Positions 56,183-64,000 of a DNA stretch of 64,000 bases are shown piece by piece. Position 1 is the first letter of the stretch, and the number at the start of each line of letters is the position of its first letter. The position numbers and the translations under genes were made by a program. The DNA is from JAPEKQ01 sp964487295 (GTDB lineage Bacteria; Joyebacterota; Joyebacteria; Joyebacterales; Joyebacteraceae): assembly GCA_964487295.1 (NCBI GenBank), contig CAZAQL010000001.1, forward strand, positions 1 through 64,000, read 5' to 3'. Under the pieces are notes generated by a model that saw only the letters and a list, made by a program, of their open reading frames with translations, ran no database searches and was not told the origin of the DNA.

Positions 56183-57958
56183 ATGCGCAGACTGACCGCT
56201 TTGCTCGTCCTCGTGCTTGTTCTCGTCTCGGCGCTCTCAGCCGCGGCGAAGCTTGAGCTGGCCGAGATGACGACGCGCGGCGCGATCCAGGACGCCACGG
56301 CGCGCGGCGACCTGGAGGAGGCACAGAAGTACCTCTACATGGCGTATTCGATCTATGCGCCCGAGAAGCTGCCGGCGGAGTATCGCGGCGGCCGGATCGA
56401 CAAGTGCGGCGTCCCGACCATCGAGGCGATCGACGACGCGCTCCCCACGTTGCCCGAGGCTGTGGCGAACGAGATCCGCGGCCTGCGGGTTCGCCCGTCG
56501 TGTCAGACCTACATGGACACCGAGCATTTCCGCATCCACTACGATACGAGCGGCACGCACGCGATCCTCTCGACCGACTACCTCAACGCCATCGCAACGG
56601 CTCTGGAGAACTGCTGGGACGAGGAGATCGACGTGCTCGGGTTCCGTCAGCCGCCGAGCGACGGCAGCGACGCGGACGGCGGAGGCGGCAGCGCGCACTA
56701 CGACTTCTACGTCCAGAGCCTCTCGGGCGTTTACGGCTACTGCCAGCCGACGTTCTACGCCCCGGGCGGACCCGCGAACGACGCGACGAGCTTCTGCGTC
56801 ATCGACAACGACTACGCGGGGTTCGGATACGTCGACCCGACAGACCCGATGAAGGTCACGGTCGCCCACGAGTTCTGTCACGGCCTTCAGGCCGCGCACG
56901 ACGTGAACGAGGAGCTGTGGTACAAGGAGTGCACGTCGGTGTGGGTCGAGGAGATGGTCTACGACGAGATCAACGACTACACGCAGTACTGCAGCTCGTT
57001 CTTCTCGAGCCTCTGGCGCCCGCTGGAGTACGACGACAGCAACGTCCGCATCTACGGGTCGTTCGTCTGGAACATGTTCCTCACGGAGAACATCAGCCCC
57101 AGCGTGGTCGTGGACAACTGGTGGCAGATGGAGGTCTCGGGAGAGTACACGGCCATGAACGCCGTGTTGACCACATACGGGACGTCGCTCGAGGAGCAGT
57201 TCCACGAGTTCAGCATCTGGAACTTCTTCACGAACGCGAGGAACGACGGCGCCCACTACGAGGAAGCCGCTTACCTGCCGCTCGCCTCGTTCCAGCGGAC
57301 CTTCGGCATGTATCCGCTGACCGACGTGGGTCCGTACACGGCGACGCGTCCGGACCACATGGGTTCCAACTACATCAAGTTCTCGAACCCCGGGAACACG
57401 TGGACCGGTCTCCACCTCTCGTTCGACGGTCCTGCGCTCTACGAGCTGCCCTACTGGGCCGACGTCTGCGTCCGCGAGGACCAGGTCGGCGTGGGGCACA
57501 CGAGCCATCTCGGCGAGATCACGCTGAACCCGTGGGGCAACGGCGACATGACGGTCGCTGACTGGGATCTCATGGACTACGCGTGCCTGATCGTCACGAA
57601 CGGCTGCACGACGACCGATGACATGGACTACCTCTTCAGCGCCGAGCAGGTCGACACCGGCGTCGAGGTCGGCTCTCACATCTTCGCGATGAAGCCGGCC
57701 AGCCCGAATCCGTTCACGGCGCAGACCTCGATCGCGTACACCGTCCCCAACGGCGGAGGCGCCGTCGAGATGACGATCTACGACGTCAACGGCAGAGCCG
57801 TCCGCACGCTCGTCGACGAGCAGATGATGCCCGGCGACCGTCTGGCGTACTGGGACGGCCTGGACAACAACGGCGAGAAGGTCGCGTCCGGCGTCTACTT
57901 CGCGCGCCTCAACGTCGACGGCCTGACGGCCTGCGGCAAGCTCGTCGTTCTGAAGTAA
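56183..57958 (+). CDS. Secreted MXAN_6640-like metalloprotease with C-terminal sorting domain
   Basis: 591 aa. Two adjacent ATGs follow GGAGG; the second gives better spacing. A signal peptide (LLVLVLVLVSALSAAA) precedes a zinc-peptidase domain with HEFCH at 229-233 in TVAHEFCHGLQAAHD and a downstream acidic site (CTSVWVEEMVYDE). This matches the putative metalloproteases named after MXAN_6640. The C-terminus is a FlgD-like/secretion sorting domain (KPASPNPFTAQTSIAY, IYDVNGRAVRTLV, GVYFARLNVDG). It is likely exported and surface-bound or released. Confidence 0.87.
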   Translation: MRRLTALLVLVLVLVSALSAAAKLELAEMTTRGAIQDATARGDLEEAQKYLYMAYSIYAPEKLPAEYRGGRIDKCGVPTIEAIDDALPTLPEAVANEIRGLRVRPSCQTYMDTEHFRIHYDTSGTHAILSTDYLNAIATALENCWDEEIDVLGFRQPPSDGSDADGGGGSAHYDFYVQSLSGVYGYCQPTFYAPGGPANDATSFCVIDNDYAGFGYVDPTDPMKVTVAHEFCHGLQAAHDVNEELWYKECTSVWVEEMVYDEINDYTQYCSSFFSSLWRPLEYDDSNVRIYGSFVWNMFLTENISPSVVVDNWWQMEVSGEYTAMNAVLTTYGTSLEEQFHEFSIWNFFTNARNDGAHYEEAAYLPLASFQRTFGMYPLTDVGPYTATRPDHMGSNYIKFSNPGNTWTGLHLSFDGPALYELPYWADVCVREDQVGVGHTSHLGEITLNPWGNGDMTVADWDLMDYACLIVTNGCTTTDDMDYLFSAEQVDTGVEVGSHIFAMKPASPNPFTAQTSIAYTVPNGGGAVEMTIYDVNGRAVRTLVDEQMMPGDRLAYWDGLDNNGEKVASGVYFARLNVDGLTACGKLVVLK

Positions 57959-57986
57959 CGACAGCGGATGTTACGGATGCCAGATG

Positions 57987-58015
57987 AAGGGGCGGCCTCG
58001 TGCCGCCCCTTCTTT
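57987..58015 (+). terminator. Rho-independent terminator
   Basis: AAGGGGCGGC and its complement around CTCGT, followed by TCTTT. It lies 29 bp past the protease stop. Confidence 0.8.
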
Positions 58016-58078
58016 GGTGGTAGGCTCCTGAGGTGGTAACACGGGATCGCGGGGAGTCATGGATCGTGGAGGCGCACG

Positions 58079-58564
58079 ATGAGCGAGAAGCTCGAGCGAG
58101 AGGTCGAGTGGCTGAGGCGGGTCCGGTCCGGCTTCCGATACATGGCGACGGTCCACAGCCAGGTCGGCACCCTCGTTTACCGCGCCCTGCGCGTGCGCGA
58201 CAGCTACTCCTCGCGCTCGCTCCGGCTCCGCCACTGGGACACCACCGGCGGGCAGGTCACTCTGACCGATGACGAGCACAAGGCGGTCGTGCCTGTCTAC
58301 GACTTCGGCTTCATCCACAACCTCTATCACATGGCGGACGAAGACGCTGAGACCGTCGTGCTGGCGGCCTGGTACCTCGTGGCCCACGAGTGGGGACACT
58401 ACTATCTGGCGAAGGCGGGGAAGCGGAACCAGGAGCGGGACGCGGACGCGTTCGCGGAGCGCGTGATGGTCCGGGTCGGGTTTGATGAGGAGGAGGCCGC
58501 CGGGGCGGAGGACCAGTACTGGATCGTCTTCAACGACGACAAGAAGCCCGCTCACGCCCGCTAG
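58079..58564 (+). CDS. Small HExxH metalloprotease-like protein
   Basis: 161 aa, no signal peptide. The zinc motif HEWGHYY (HEWGH at 103-107) lies in a helix, with a possible third ligand in ERDADAFAERV, about 15 residues later, as in gluzincin-like or M48/M78-like folds. The N-terminal part is a beta region with Arg-rich loops. The family is not recognised. ATG follows GGAGG by 6 nt. Confidence 0.7.
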   Translation: MSEKLEREVEWLRRVRSGFRYMATVHSQVGTLVYRALRVRDSYSSRSLRLRHWDTTGGQVTLTDDEHKAVVPVYDFGFIHNLYHMADEDAETVVLAAWYLVAHEWGHYYLAKAGKRNQERDADAFAERVMVRVGFDEEEAAGAEDQYWIVFNDDKKPAHAR

Positions 58565-58578
58565 TTTGACCCCCCATC

Positions 58579-60111
58579 CTAGCGTTCCCACAGAAACGCG
58601 GTTGATGTCACATAGACCGCGCCGCGGCGCGACTTGGACTCACCCGGTGATGACGCCTCATGCGCGCCGACGACGAGCTCAAGCCAGCGATCGCCGTCCG
58701 TGTCGATCGCGGCGACCGAACTCGCGACCGCGTCGCCGGGCGCGCCCACCAGAACGCCGTCGGCGTCCTCGGCGGTTCCGCGCTTCGCGCGCATCACGGA
58801 CCGCAGGCTCCCCTTGTAGAGATACACCTCGCCCGACCGCTTTCGTTCGCCACCCATCCCGTTGACGAACTGTCCCGCCACGGCGATGTCGTCGAAGCCG
58901 TCCCCGTTGAGATCGACGATCATCGGGGCGAGTCCGAAGATGTCCCACTGGGAGCGCCCGACGAACGTGACGATGCGGTCGCTCGGCTCCTCCGGGTCCA
59001 GGGCGGTCCCGAGAGTGCCGGACAGAGCATCGATGCCGCTTCCCGGGTCGCCGAAGACGAGATGCGCTGATCCGCGGGAGACGTGCCTGTCGCCCTCCAT
59101 CCCGGAGGTGTGAGATGAGATGACAGCGTCCGTCGCTCCGTCGCCGTCGACATCGCCGACGGCGATCGCGTAGCCGAGGAGACCGCGCTCGTCGGCGCCG
59201 GTGAGGCGCGCGATCGCGACGTCGGCGATCGTGGACGGACCGTTCGCGAGCGCCGACGCGGGAACGACGTAGACGGCGCCCACGTCCTCGACCAGGCCGC
59301 CGTCCGCTCGCTCGGCGTCGAACTGGTGCGCGCCGATGAGAAGCTCAGGGAAACCGTCACCATCAACGTCTCCCGTGCGGACCGTTCTGATCGATTCGCC
59401 CGACACCGACCCGACGATACGCGTCCGCATCGAGATGTGCGTCGCGTCGTGGTCCACGCCCGGCTCGAGCAGGCCGGTGTCGACGGCGTAGACGGCGCCG
59501 ACGTCCGGCAGGGCGCCGCTGTCGTGTCCGGGTGCCGAGACGATGAGCTCGTCCCGGCCGTCACCGTCGATATCACAGGATGCGAGCGAGGCTCCGAAGG
59601 AGTCGCCGTTGCCCGCTCCGGTCATCGTCGCCACCACCGAGCACGACGCGTCGGTCGAGTCGCGTGGCTCCAGGATGAACACGCGGCCGTTGCGGATGCC
59701 GCCTGGAGAGCCGAACTCGGGAGCGCCGACGACGATCTCGTCGTCGCCGTCCGCGTCGATGTCCAGAAAGAGGATCGAGGATCCGAAGCGCGAGGTCGGG
59801 TCGCCCTCCCGGACGAGGAAGGCGGCGTCGGACGCGGCATCATCCGTGGTTCGACCGATGGCGTCGGCGGCGAGCACGTAGACGGCGCCCGCGTGGCCGG
59901 CGGCGCCCGGTGCTCCGACGGCGAGCTCGGGCGAGCCGTCCCCGTCGGTGTCGCCGACGGCGAGGCTCCATCCGAACTCGTCTCCGGGCGCGTCACCGCG
60001 GATGACGACGCCCGGCGGCAACGCCAGATCGACGGGCTCCGCGCCGCGGAGGCCGCCCGCGGCCGGCAGAGAGAGCGCGACGAGGGCGGCGAGGAGGATC
60101 CGTGCGGGCAT
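58579..60111 (-). CDS. Secreted FG-GAP/integrin-alpha-like beta-propeller protein
   Basis: 510 aa with a signal peptide. Seven FG-GAP repeats, each with a calcium-loop motif and a hydrophobic strand, for example VGDTDGDGSPELAVGAP, LDIDADGDDEIVVGAP, CDIDGDGRDELIVSAP, GDVDGDGFPELLIGA, GDVDGDGATDAVI, VDLNGDGFDDIAVAG and IDTDGDRWLELVVGA. Together they form one seven-bladed propeller. Such proteins bind ligands at the cell surface. No catalytic domain is attached. ATG follows CAGGAG. Confidence 0.9.
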   Translation of the reverse strand: MPARILLAALVALSLPAAGGLRGAEPVDLALPPGVVIRGDAPGDEFGWSLAVGDTDGDGSPELAVGAPGAAGHAGAVYVLAADAIGRTTDDAASDAAFLVREGDPTSRFGSSILFLDIDADGDDEIVVGAPEFGSPGGIRNGRVFILEPRDSTDASCSVVATMTGAGNGDSFGASLASCDIDGDGRDELIVSAPGHDSGALPDVGAVYAVDTGLLEPGVDHDATHISMRTRIVGSVSGESIRTVRTGDVDGDGFPELLIGAHQFDAERADGGLVEDVGAVYVVPASALANGPSTIADVAIARLTGADERGLLGYAIAVGDVDGDGATDAVISSHTSGMEGDRHVSRGSAHLVFGDPGSGIDALSGTLGTALDPEEPSDRIVTFVGRSQWDIFGLAPMIVDLNGDGFDDIAVAGQFVNGMGGERKRSGEVYLYKGSLRSVMRAKRGTAEDADGVLVGAPGDAVASSVAAIDTDGDRWLELVVGAHEASSPGESKSRRGAVYVTSTAFLWER

Positions 60112-60373
60112 CGCGGACTCCTGGTCAGAAGTGTCTGCTCCGAACGAAGTTTCTGATCGGACCGCGCGCGTGCGATCCGGGGGAGCGTCGGGGCCTGGCG
60201 CGAGTATGCGCGCGGCGCGTCCGCCCCGTCAAGCGTCAGGCCCTCCGCCGTCCGGTCTCGGAGCGGCGACTGCCGTCAGACCACGGTGGGCACATGCCGT
60301 CAGGCCAAGGGGACGGCCTGCTGTACGGCCCGCGAGGCTGCCAAGACCCGCAGGGTGAAGCCCGGCCGTTCGC

Positions 60374-60403
60374 TTGACACCCTGGCTGCGGTGGCGATAG
60401 AGT
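60374..60403 (+). promoter_or_regulatory. Promoter upstream of the secreted protein at 60430
   Basis: TTGACA (60374-60379), 18 bp, TAGAGT (60398-60403). Start near 60410, only about 20 nt before the GTG start. Confidence 0.55.
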
Positions 60404-60429
60404 CCGCGCACACCAGGGAGGTGCGGAGC

Positions 60430-61329
60430 GTGACGATGACCGTGACAGGCTATTCAAGGACGCGCCCGGCGCGCGCGGGAGAGGGTGCTGCCCGGAGCGG
60501 CCCGGCGCGCGAGGGAGACGGCGATACCCGGACCGGCCCGGCTCGCGCGGAAGCGAGCCGCACGGCGCCCCGGCGCCGGCGCCGCGCAGTGGGTGCGGCG
60601 GCGACTTGCGTCGGGCTCGCGGCGCTCGGTCTTGCGCTCCTCGGTCCGTTGCCGGTTCGAGCGGCGGAGCCTCTGTCGAGTGCGGAGCTCGCCGAGCTTC
60701 TGGAGCGCTACAATTCGTTCGTCAGACACGAGCGCTGTCTGATCGAGACGCTTCGCGTGGTCCAGACCATGGTGGATCCGCAGGAGGACGGCTCGGAGCG
60801 GACCGCGGTCGCCGAACTCACGTACATCGCCGGCAGCGGTATGGTCCGCGACGTACTCTCCTCGGACCTGGCCCATCCTGAGGGTGACTACACGCTGGAC
60901 AGCGTGATCGGACCCGAGCTTCCAGGCGGGGAGTACGACATCGAGCCCGTCGGCCGCGACACGGTGGACGGCGAGTCCGCGTTCCACCTGCGTGTGACCG
61001 CGCTCGACCGAGACAGGGATCACTTCGACGGCGAGATCTGGATATCCGAGATGGACGCCTCGCCCGTCCGCGTCCGGGGACGCGTCGCCGACCCGCCCTT
61101 TCCCGTGGTCCTCATCACCTTCGACAAGCGGTTCGAGCGGCTCGCGCCGCAAGACGTTCGTGGCGAGGAGTGCCCGACCGCTCTCCGACTGCTCCGGCGT
61201 CACTCCGGCGAGGCCGAGGTGAACCTGCTGCTCGGGAGGAAGCGCGGGCAGCGTCACATCTTCTACGACGACTACGTCGTGAGGGTTCGACCTCCGGACG
61301 GCGGGCCGACCGGAAGCACAGCCGATTGA
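60430..61329 (+). CDS. Secreted protein of unknown function, LolA/DUF1571-like
   Basis: 299 aa from GTG, 8 nt after GGAGG. A long Arg/Pro/Gly-rich N-terminus with imperfect repeats (RTRPARAGEG, RSGPAREGDG, RTGPARAEAS) precedes a hydrophobic export segment (VGAAATCVGLAALGLALLGPLPVRA). The mature domain (LAELLERYNSFVRHERCLIETLRVVQTMV, YDIEPVGRDTVDGESAFHLRV, GEIWISEMDASPVRVRGRV) resembles the curved beta-sheet of lipoprotein-sorting or DUF1571 proteins. The role is unknown. The 28 bp repeat starts 6 bp past the stop. Confidence 0.7.
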   Translation: MTMTVTGYSRTRPARAGEGAARSGPAREGDGDTRTGPARAEASRTAPRRRRRAVGAAATCVGLAALGLALLGPLPVRAAEPLSSAELAELLERYNSFVRHERCLIETLRVVQTMVDPQEDGSERTAVAELTYIAGSGMVRDVLSSDLAHPEGDYTLDSVIGPELPGGEYDIEPVGRDTVDGESAFHLRVTALDRDRDHFDGEIWISEMDASPVRVRGRVADPPFPVVLITFDKRFERLAPQDVRGEECPTALRLLRRHSGEAEVNLLLGRKRGQRHIFYDDYVVRVRPPDGGPTGSTAD

Positions 61330-61334
61330 GGGAT

Positions 61335-61446
61335 GTCCGCCGCCGGCGGGCAGGCATGGGGAGTCCGTCGCCGGCGGGTACGCATGGGGAGTCCGCCGCC
61401 GGCGGGTGCGCATGGCGAGTCCGCTGCCGGCGAGTTCGCATGCGGT
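61335..61446. repeat. 28 bp tandem repeat, four copies
   Basis: Unit like GTCCGCCGCCGGCGGGTGCG plus CATGGGGA, starting at 61335, 61363, 61391 and 61419, with GCCGGCGGG conserved and the rest drifting. The period does not keep a frame. Confidence 0.9.
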
Positions 61447-61483
61447 CGGGCGGCCTCCGATGGCCGAACGCTGCCGAATTCGA

Positions 61484-61512
61484 TTGACAGAATTGCGCGA
61501 GTTCTGTATGTG
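61484..61512 (+). promoter_or_regulatory. Orphan promoter-like site in the intergenic region
   Basis: TTGACA (61484-61489), 17 bp, TATGTG (61507-61512) in an AT-rich patch. No plus-strand gene follows for 1 kb. A 9 bp hairpin (AGGAGCCGC/GCGGCTCCT, 61573-61596) and the stem at 61708-61731 lie downstream, so a small RNA of about 200 nt is possible. Confidence 0.35.
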
Positions 61513-61632
61513 TCCATTATGACACAGCTCAGGGGCTGCGGCTGACCGTTCCTGGGCGCCCCGACAGGGGTGAGGAGCCGCTCTTGGGCGGCTCCTGTCT
61601 GAGATTGGGAGGAGCGCGGCGCTTACCGTGTT

Positions 61633-61688
61633 CCTCCCGATTCGTCTGAGTGCGGCGCGGACCCTTCTCCTCCCGATTCGTCTGAGTG
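61633..61688. repeat. 20 bp direct repeat, two copies 36 bp apart
   Basis: CCTCCCGATTCGTCTGAGTG at 61633 and 61669, exact over 20 bp. Confidence 0.85.
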
Positions 61689-61707
61689 AGCGGCGGCGGC
61701 ATGAGAA

Positions 61708-61731
61708 ACGCCCCACCCGAGGGTGGGGCGT
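61708..61731 (-). terminator. Terminator of the secreted-protein gene at 61783
   Basis: ACGCCCCACCC with its perfect complement around GA. On the minus strand it is followed by TTCTCATG. It lies 52 bp past the stop of the minus-strand gene. Confidence 0.65.
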
Positions 61732-61782
61732 CTCCGTGGTGATCGGTCGTCCCTGGGCGGGTCATCCCGCCCGGAGCCGCTG

Positions 61783-62352
61783 TCAGCGATACAGCGCCTT
61801 GATCGCCGACCAGGATCTCTCCTCGACCGGCTGGCCCTCGCAGTCGCCGTCGTCGGCGAACTTGCCGACCCCGCCGTGCCAGAGAACGCAGTAGATGTGG
61901 ACCTGATCGTCGCAGTCGACCACCCAGCGCGGGTAGTCGGGATGGTCACCGATGATGATGTCGCCTGGCGCTCCCAGGTAGAACAGGTGCACCACGGCGA
62001 TCGGGTACGGGTGCTGCCCGAGATCGATGCACTCGGTGGACGAGAGCGTGATGCCCTCCTCCCAGTTGCCGATGGAGAGGCCGCCGGGGAGGAGGCTCTC
62101 GTAGCTCGGCGGCGAGGACGTCCCGGGTGTCACGTCGAGCTGGAACGAGATGGTCGTGAAGCCCACGCCGCTGCCGAACATCTCGAGCATGACGTAGGCA
62201 TCCACGGACGTGTAGGCGTCGGGATAGGCCTGGGGCTGGTAGTTCCCCGGGTCGAAATCGATGTACATCGCGTCGAAGCCGACCGGGTTGCCCGCGGCCA
62301 CGGCGGCGCCCAGCGACAGGAGCAGCACGACAGCCATAGCAGTACGCAGCAT
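61783..62352 (-). CDS. Small secreted protein of unknown function
   Basis: 189 aa with signal peptide (TAMAVVLLLSLGAAVAAG). The mature part is beta-rich and resembles dockerin- or cohesin-like Ig folds only loosely (FDAMYIDFDPGNYQPQAYPD, VDAYVMLEMFGSGVGFTTISF, GGLSIGNWEEGITLSSTECIDLG, YPIAVVHLFYLG). Such beta patterns occur in many exported proteins of this kind of genome. ATG follows GGGAGG, and a perfect TATAAT lies 44 nt upstream. Confidence 0.75.
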   Translation of the reverse strand: MLRTAMAVVLLLSLGAAVAAGNPVGFDAMYIDFDPGNYQPQAYPDAYTSVDAYVMLEMFGSGVGFTTISFQLDVTPGTSSPPSYESLLPGGLSIGNWEEGITLSSTECIDLGQHPYPIAVVHLFYLGAPGDIIIGDHPDYPRWVVDCDDQVHIYCVLWHGGVGKFADDGDCEGQPVEERSWSAIKALYR

Positions 62353-62395
62353 GGTCACCTCCCTCGTTGAGGACGAGCACCGACCACCAGTCATC

Positions 62396-62401
62396 ATTAT
62401 A
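62396..62401 (-). promoter_or_regulatory. -10 element of the secreted-protein gene
   Basis: Perfect TATAAT on the minus strand (62401-62396). No matching -35 at 16-18 bp, so activator-dependent use or another sigma factor is possible. Confidence 0.45.
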
Positions 62402-62460
62402 CCACGCCCTGCCGGTCGATGCACGAGCCGCGCAGCGCCGGACCGGGTTCACCGGAAGAA

Positions 62461-62485
62461 GCCCCGCGGTCCCGCGATGCGGGGC
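62461..62485. promoter_or_regulatory. Hairpin/dyad upstream of the ABC exporter promoter
   Basis: GCCCCGC and GCGGGGC separated by 11 nt, ending 4 bp before the -35 at 62489. It could be an operator or a transcription stop. Confidence 0.3.
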
Positions 62486-62488
62486 GCG

Positions 62489-62518
62489 TTGACAGGCGGT
62501 CCGTTTCGCCGATAGAAT
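62489..62518 (+). promoter_or_regulatory. Promoter of the ABC exporter
   Basis: TTGACA (62489-62494), 18 bp, TAGAAT (62513-62518). Start near 62525, leader about 63 nt. Confidence 0.7.
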
Positions 62519-62587
62519 CCACATGCGCCACACGCCCGGCACCACCCGCAGTCCCGCCATGAGATTCTTCCGGCATCAGGGGAACGC

Positions 62588-64000
62588 ATGAGCAGCTTCA
62601 GGGGCTTCCTGACACACCTCGCCCGATATCGATGGAAGGTGCTGCTGGGCCTTGCGAGCCTGATCGTTGTCGACGCGATGCAGCTCGTCATCCCGCGGAT
62701 CATCAAGAGCGCCGTCGATGATCTCACGGCCGGCGCGGCCGGCGGGAACGACCTCGTCCGGTACGGGCTCGTCATCGCCGGACTCGCCGCCGGCATCGCG
62801 GTCTTCCGGTTCGCCTGGCGCTTCTTCATCATCGGGACCTCCCGCCGGATCGAGGAGGACATCCGCAACAGGATCTTCCGCCACCTCCATCTGCTCTCCG
62901 CCCGGTACTACTCCGCAAACAAGACCGGTGACCTGATGGCGCGCGCGACGAACGACCTGAACGCGGTCCGGATGGCGTGCGGCATCGGCATCGTCGCGAT
63001 GACCGACGCCGTCCTGCTGGGGCTTGCGACCATCGTGTTCATGCTGGCGCTCAACGTGCGACTGACGCTGCTCGCTCTCATTCCGATGCCCATCATCGCG
63101 CTCTTCGCGCTCCGGGCGGGGCGGATGCTCCACCAGCGGTTCGAGAGAGTGCAGGCGACCTTCTCGGACCTCACCGAGCGCGTGCGGGAGAGCATCGCCG
63201 GGATCCGCGTGGTCAAGGCGTACGTGCAGGAGGACTACGAGTTCGAGCGCCTCGCCGACGTCGGTCGGGACTACATCCGGAGGAACATCCGGCTCGTCAG
63301 GGTCTGGGGGGCGTTCTTCCCGTTCATCATGCTCCTCTCCAGCATGAGCATCGTCATCGTGATCTTCGTGGGCGGCCGGCAGGTGATGACGGGAGACATC
63401 TCGACCGGCGACCTCGTGGCCTTCACGAGCTACCTCGGGATCCTGACCTGGCCGATGATGGCCATGGGGTGGGTCGTCAATGTCATGCAGCGCGGCGCGG
63501 CGTCTATGGAGCGCATCCAGGGTATCCTCGACGCGGACGTGGAGATCGCCGACGCCGACGGGGCCGTGGAACTCGACGAGGTCCGCGGTGAGATCGAGTT
63601 CGATCACGTGACCTTCCGCTATGAGAAGGACCTCGAGCCCGCTCTCGACGACGTGAGCTTCCACGTGCCCTCGGGCTCGTGGCTCGGCGTCCTGGGGCGG
63701 ACCGGGTCCGGCAAGAGCACCGTGTGCAATCTCCTCCTCCGGCTGTTCGAGACGGACGAGGGCACCGTGATGCTCGACGGGCACGACGTGAGATGTCTAA
63801 CGCTCGCGTCGCTCAGGCGGGCCTACGGATACGTTCCGCAGGACACGTTCCTCTTCTCCGATACCGTGCTTGAGAACGTCCGGTTCGGACACCCCGGCGC
63901 GACCGAGGACGACGTGCGGAGGGCGCTCGACGTGGCCGGCATCGCCGAGGAGATCGAGGAGTTCCCGAAGGGGCTCGAGACGCTCGTCGGCGAGCGCGGC
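62588..64000 (+). CDS. ABC transporter, fused permease/ATPase (MsbA/MDR type), cut by the right edge
   Basis: 471 codons visible. A six-helix exporter membrane domain (about 15-320) is followed by an ATPase domain with Walker A GRTGSGKST and Q-loop YVPQDTFLFSDTVLENVRFG. The signature and Walker B motifs are expected just beyond base 64000. The order permease then ATPase in one chain is that of half-size exporters for lipids or drugs, and often two such genes lie side by side to form a heterodimer. The substrate is unknown. ATG follows GGGGAA. Confidence 0.94.
   Translation, partial: MSSFRGFLTHLARYRWKVLLGLASLIVVDAMQLVIPRIIKSAVDDLTAGAAGGNDLVRYGLVIAGLAAGIAVFRFAWRFFIIGTSRRIEEDIRNRIFRHLHLLSARYYSANKTGDLMARATNDLNAVRMACGIGIVAMTDAVLLGLATIVFMLALNVRLTLLALIPMPIIALFALRAGRMLHQRFERVQATFSDLTERVRESIAGIRVVKAYVQEDYEFERLADVGRDYIRRNIRLVRVWGAFFPFIMLLSSMSIVIVIFVGGRQVMTGDISTGDLVAFTSYLGILTWPMMAMGWVVNVMQRGAASMERIQGILDADVEIADADGAVELDEVRGEIEFDHVTFRYEKDLEPALDDVSFHVPSGSWLGVLGRTGSGKSTVCNLLLRLFETDEGTVMLDGHDVRCLTLASLRRAYGYVPQDTFLFSDTVLENVRFGHPGATEDDVRRALDVAGIAEEIEEFPKGLETLVGERG

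Overview
The window is 64 kb of high-G+C bacterial DNA (roughly two thirds G+C by eye). About 49 protein genes are packed tightly. I see no rRNA, tRNA, CRISPR array, transposase or phage gene. The likely source is an anaerobic or fermentative Gram-negative-type bacterium near the FCB-associated candidate phyla (Eisenbacteria, Krumholzibacteriota or Latescibacterota type). This is inference from three things: heterodisulfide-reductase genes sit beside a fumarate-reductase-like pair, several lipoproteins and secreted proteins are present, and two secreted metalloproteases end in the PNPF...G.YF.RL domain typical of those groups. The species cannot be named from the sequence.

Layout. 1-6880 (minus): two large multi-PAS/GAF histidine kinases; the first has a periplasmic solute-binding sensor and runs off the left edge. 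7210-10528 (minus): operon of an MFS transporter, a class I fructose-bisphosphate aldolase and a DUF1028 protein. 10983-19282 (plus): the metabolic centrepiece, hdrC-hdrB-hdrA-mvhD, an Fe-S subunit and a flavoprotein of the fumarate reductase family, a hydrogenase-maturation-type protease and malic enzyme. 19357-22339: ECF sigma factor, S9 peptidase lipoprotein and a zinc-finger anti-sigma-like protein. 22637-29011: Hsp20, a CoA-disulfide-reductase-like enzyme, PTS enzyme I and a TPR lytic transglycosylase. 28939-30814 (minus): iscU operon with two DUF4190 proteins and a DUF2752 protein. 30999-36424: an M1-peptidase-like pseudoenzyme with TPRs, an Fe-S-type tryptophanyl-tRNA synthetase, an unknown membrane protein and a phosphohexomutase. 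36481-40691: a second ECF sigma/anti-sigma pair followed by envelope proteins, one with DUF4384. 40693-46480: glycosyltransferase, adenosine-specific kinase family protein, zinc-ribbon/DUF2007 protein, secreted metallophosphoesterase and a geranylgeranyl-reductase-family flavoprotein. 46718-57958: secreted M14 carboxypeptidase, PKD lipoprotein, TetR regulator with a radical SAM enzyme, site-2 protease and an MXAN_6640-like metalloprotease. 58079-64000: small HExxH protein, FG-GAP beta-propeller, two secreted proteins of unknown role and an ABC exporter cut by the right edge.

How the parts fit. The Hdr/Mvh/fumarate-reductase-like cluster predicts a soluble electron-bifurcating or -confurcating complex that joins ferredoxin, a thiol/disulfide pair and a C4 dicarboxylate, with malic enzyme feeding or draining the same C4 pool. 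IscU and the Fe-S TrpRS fit an Fe-S-rich anaerobe. Much of the rest is envelope biology under extracytoplasmic sigma control.

Two non-coding patterns recur. Vegetative-looking promoters (TTGACA-like, 16-18 bp spacer, TAnnAT-like) can be read before many operons. Many gene junctions carry their own short tandem repeat (periods 11, 23, 27, 28, 36, about 40 and 53 bp), each with a different sequence.
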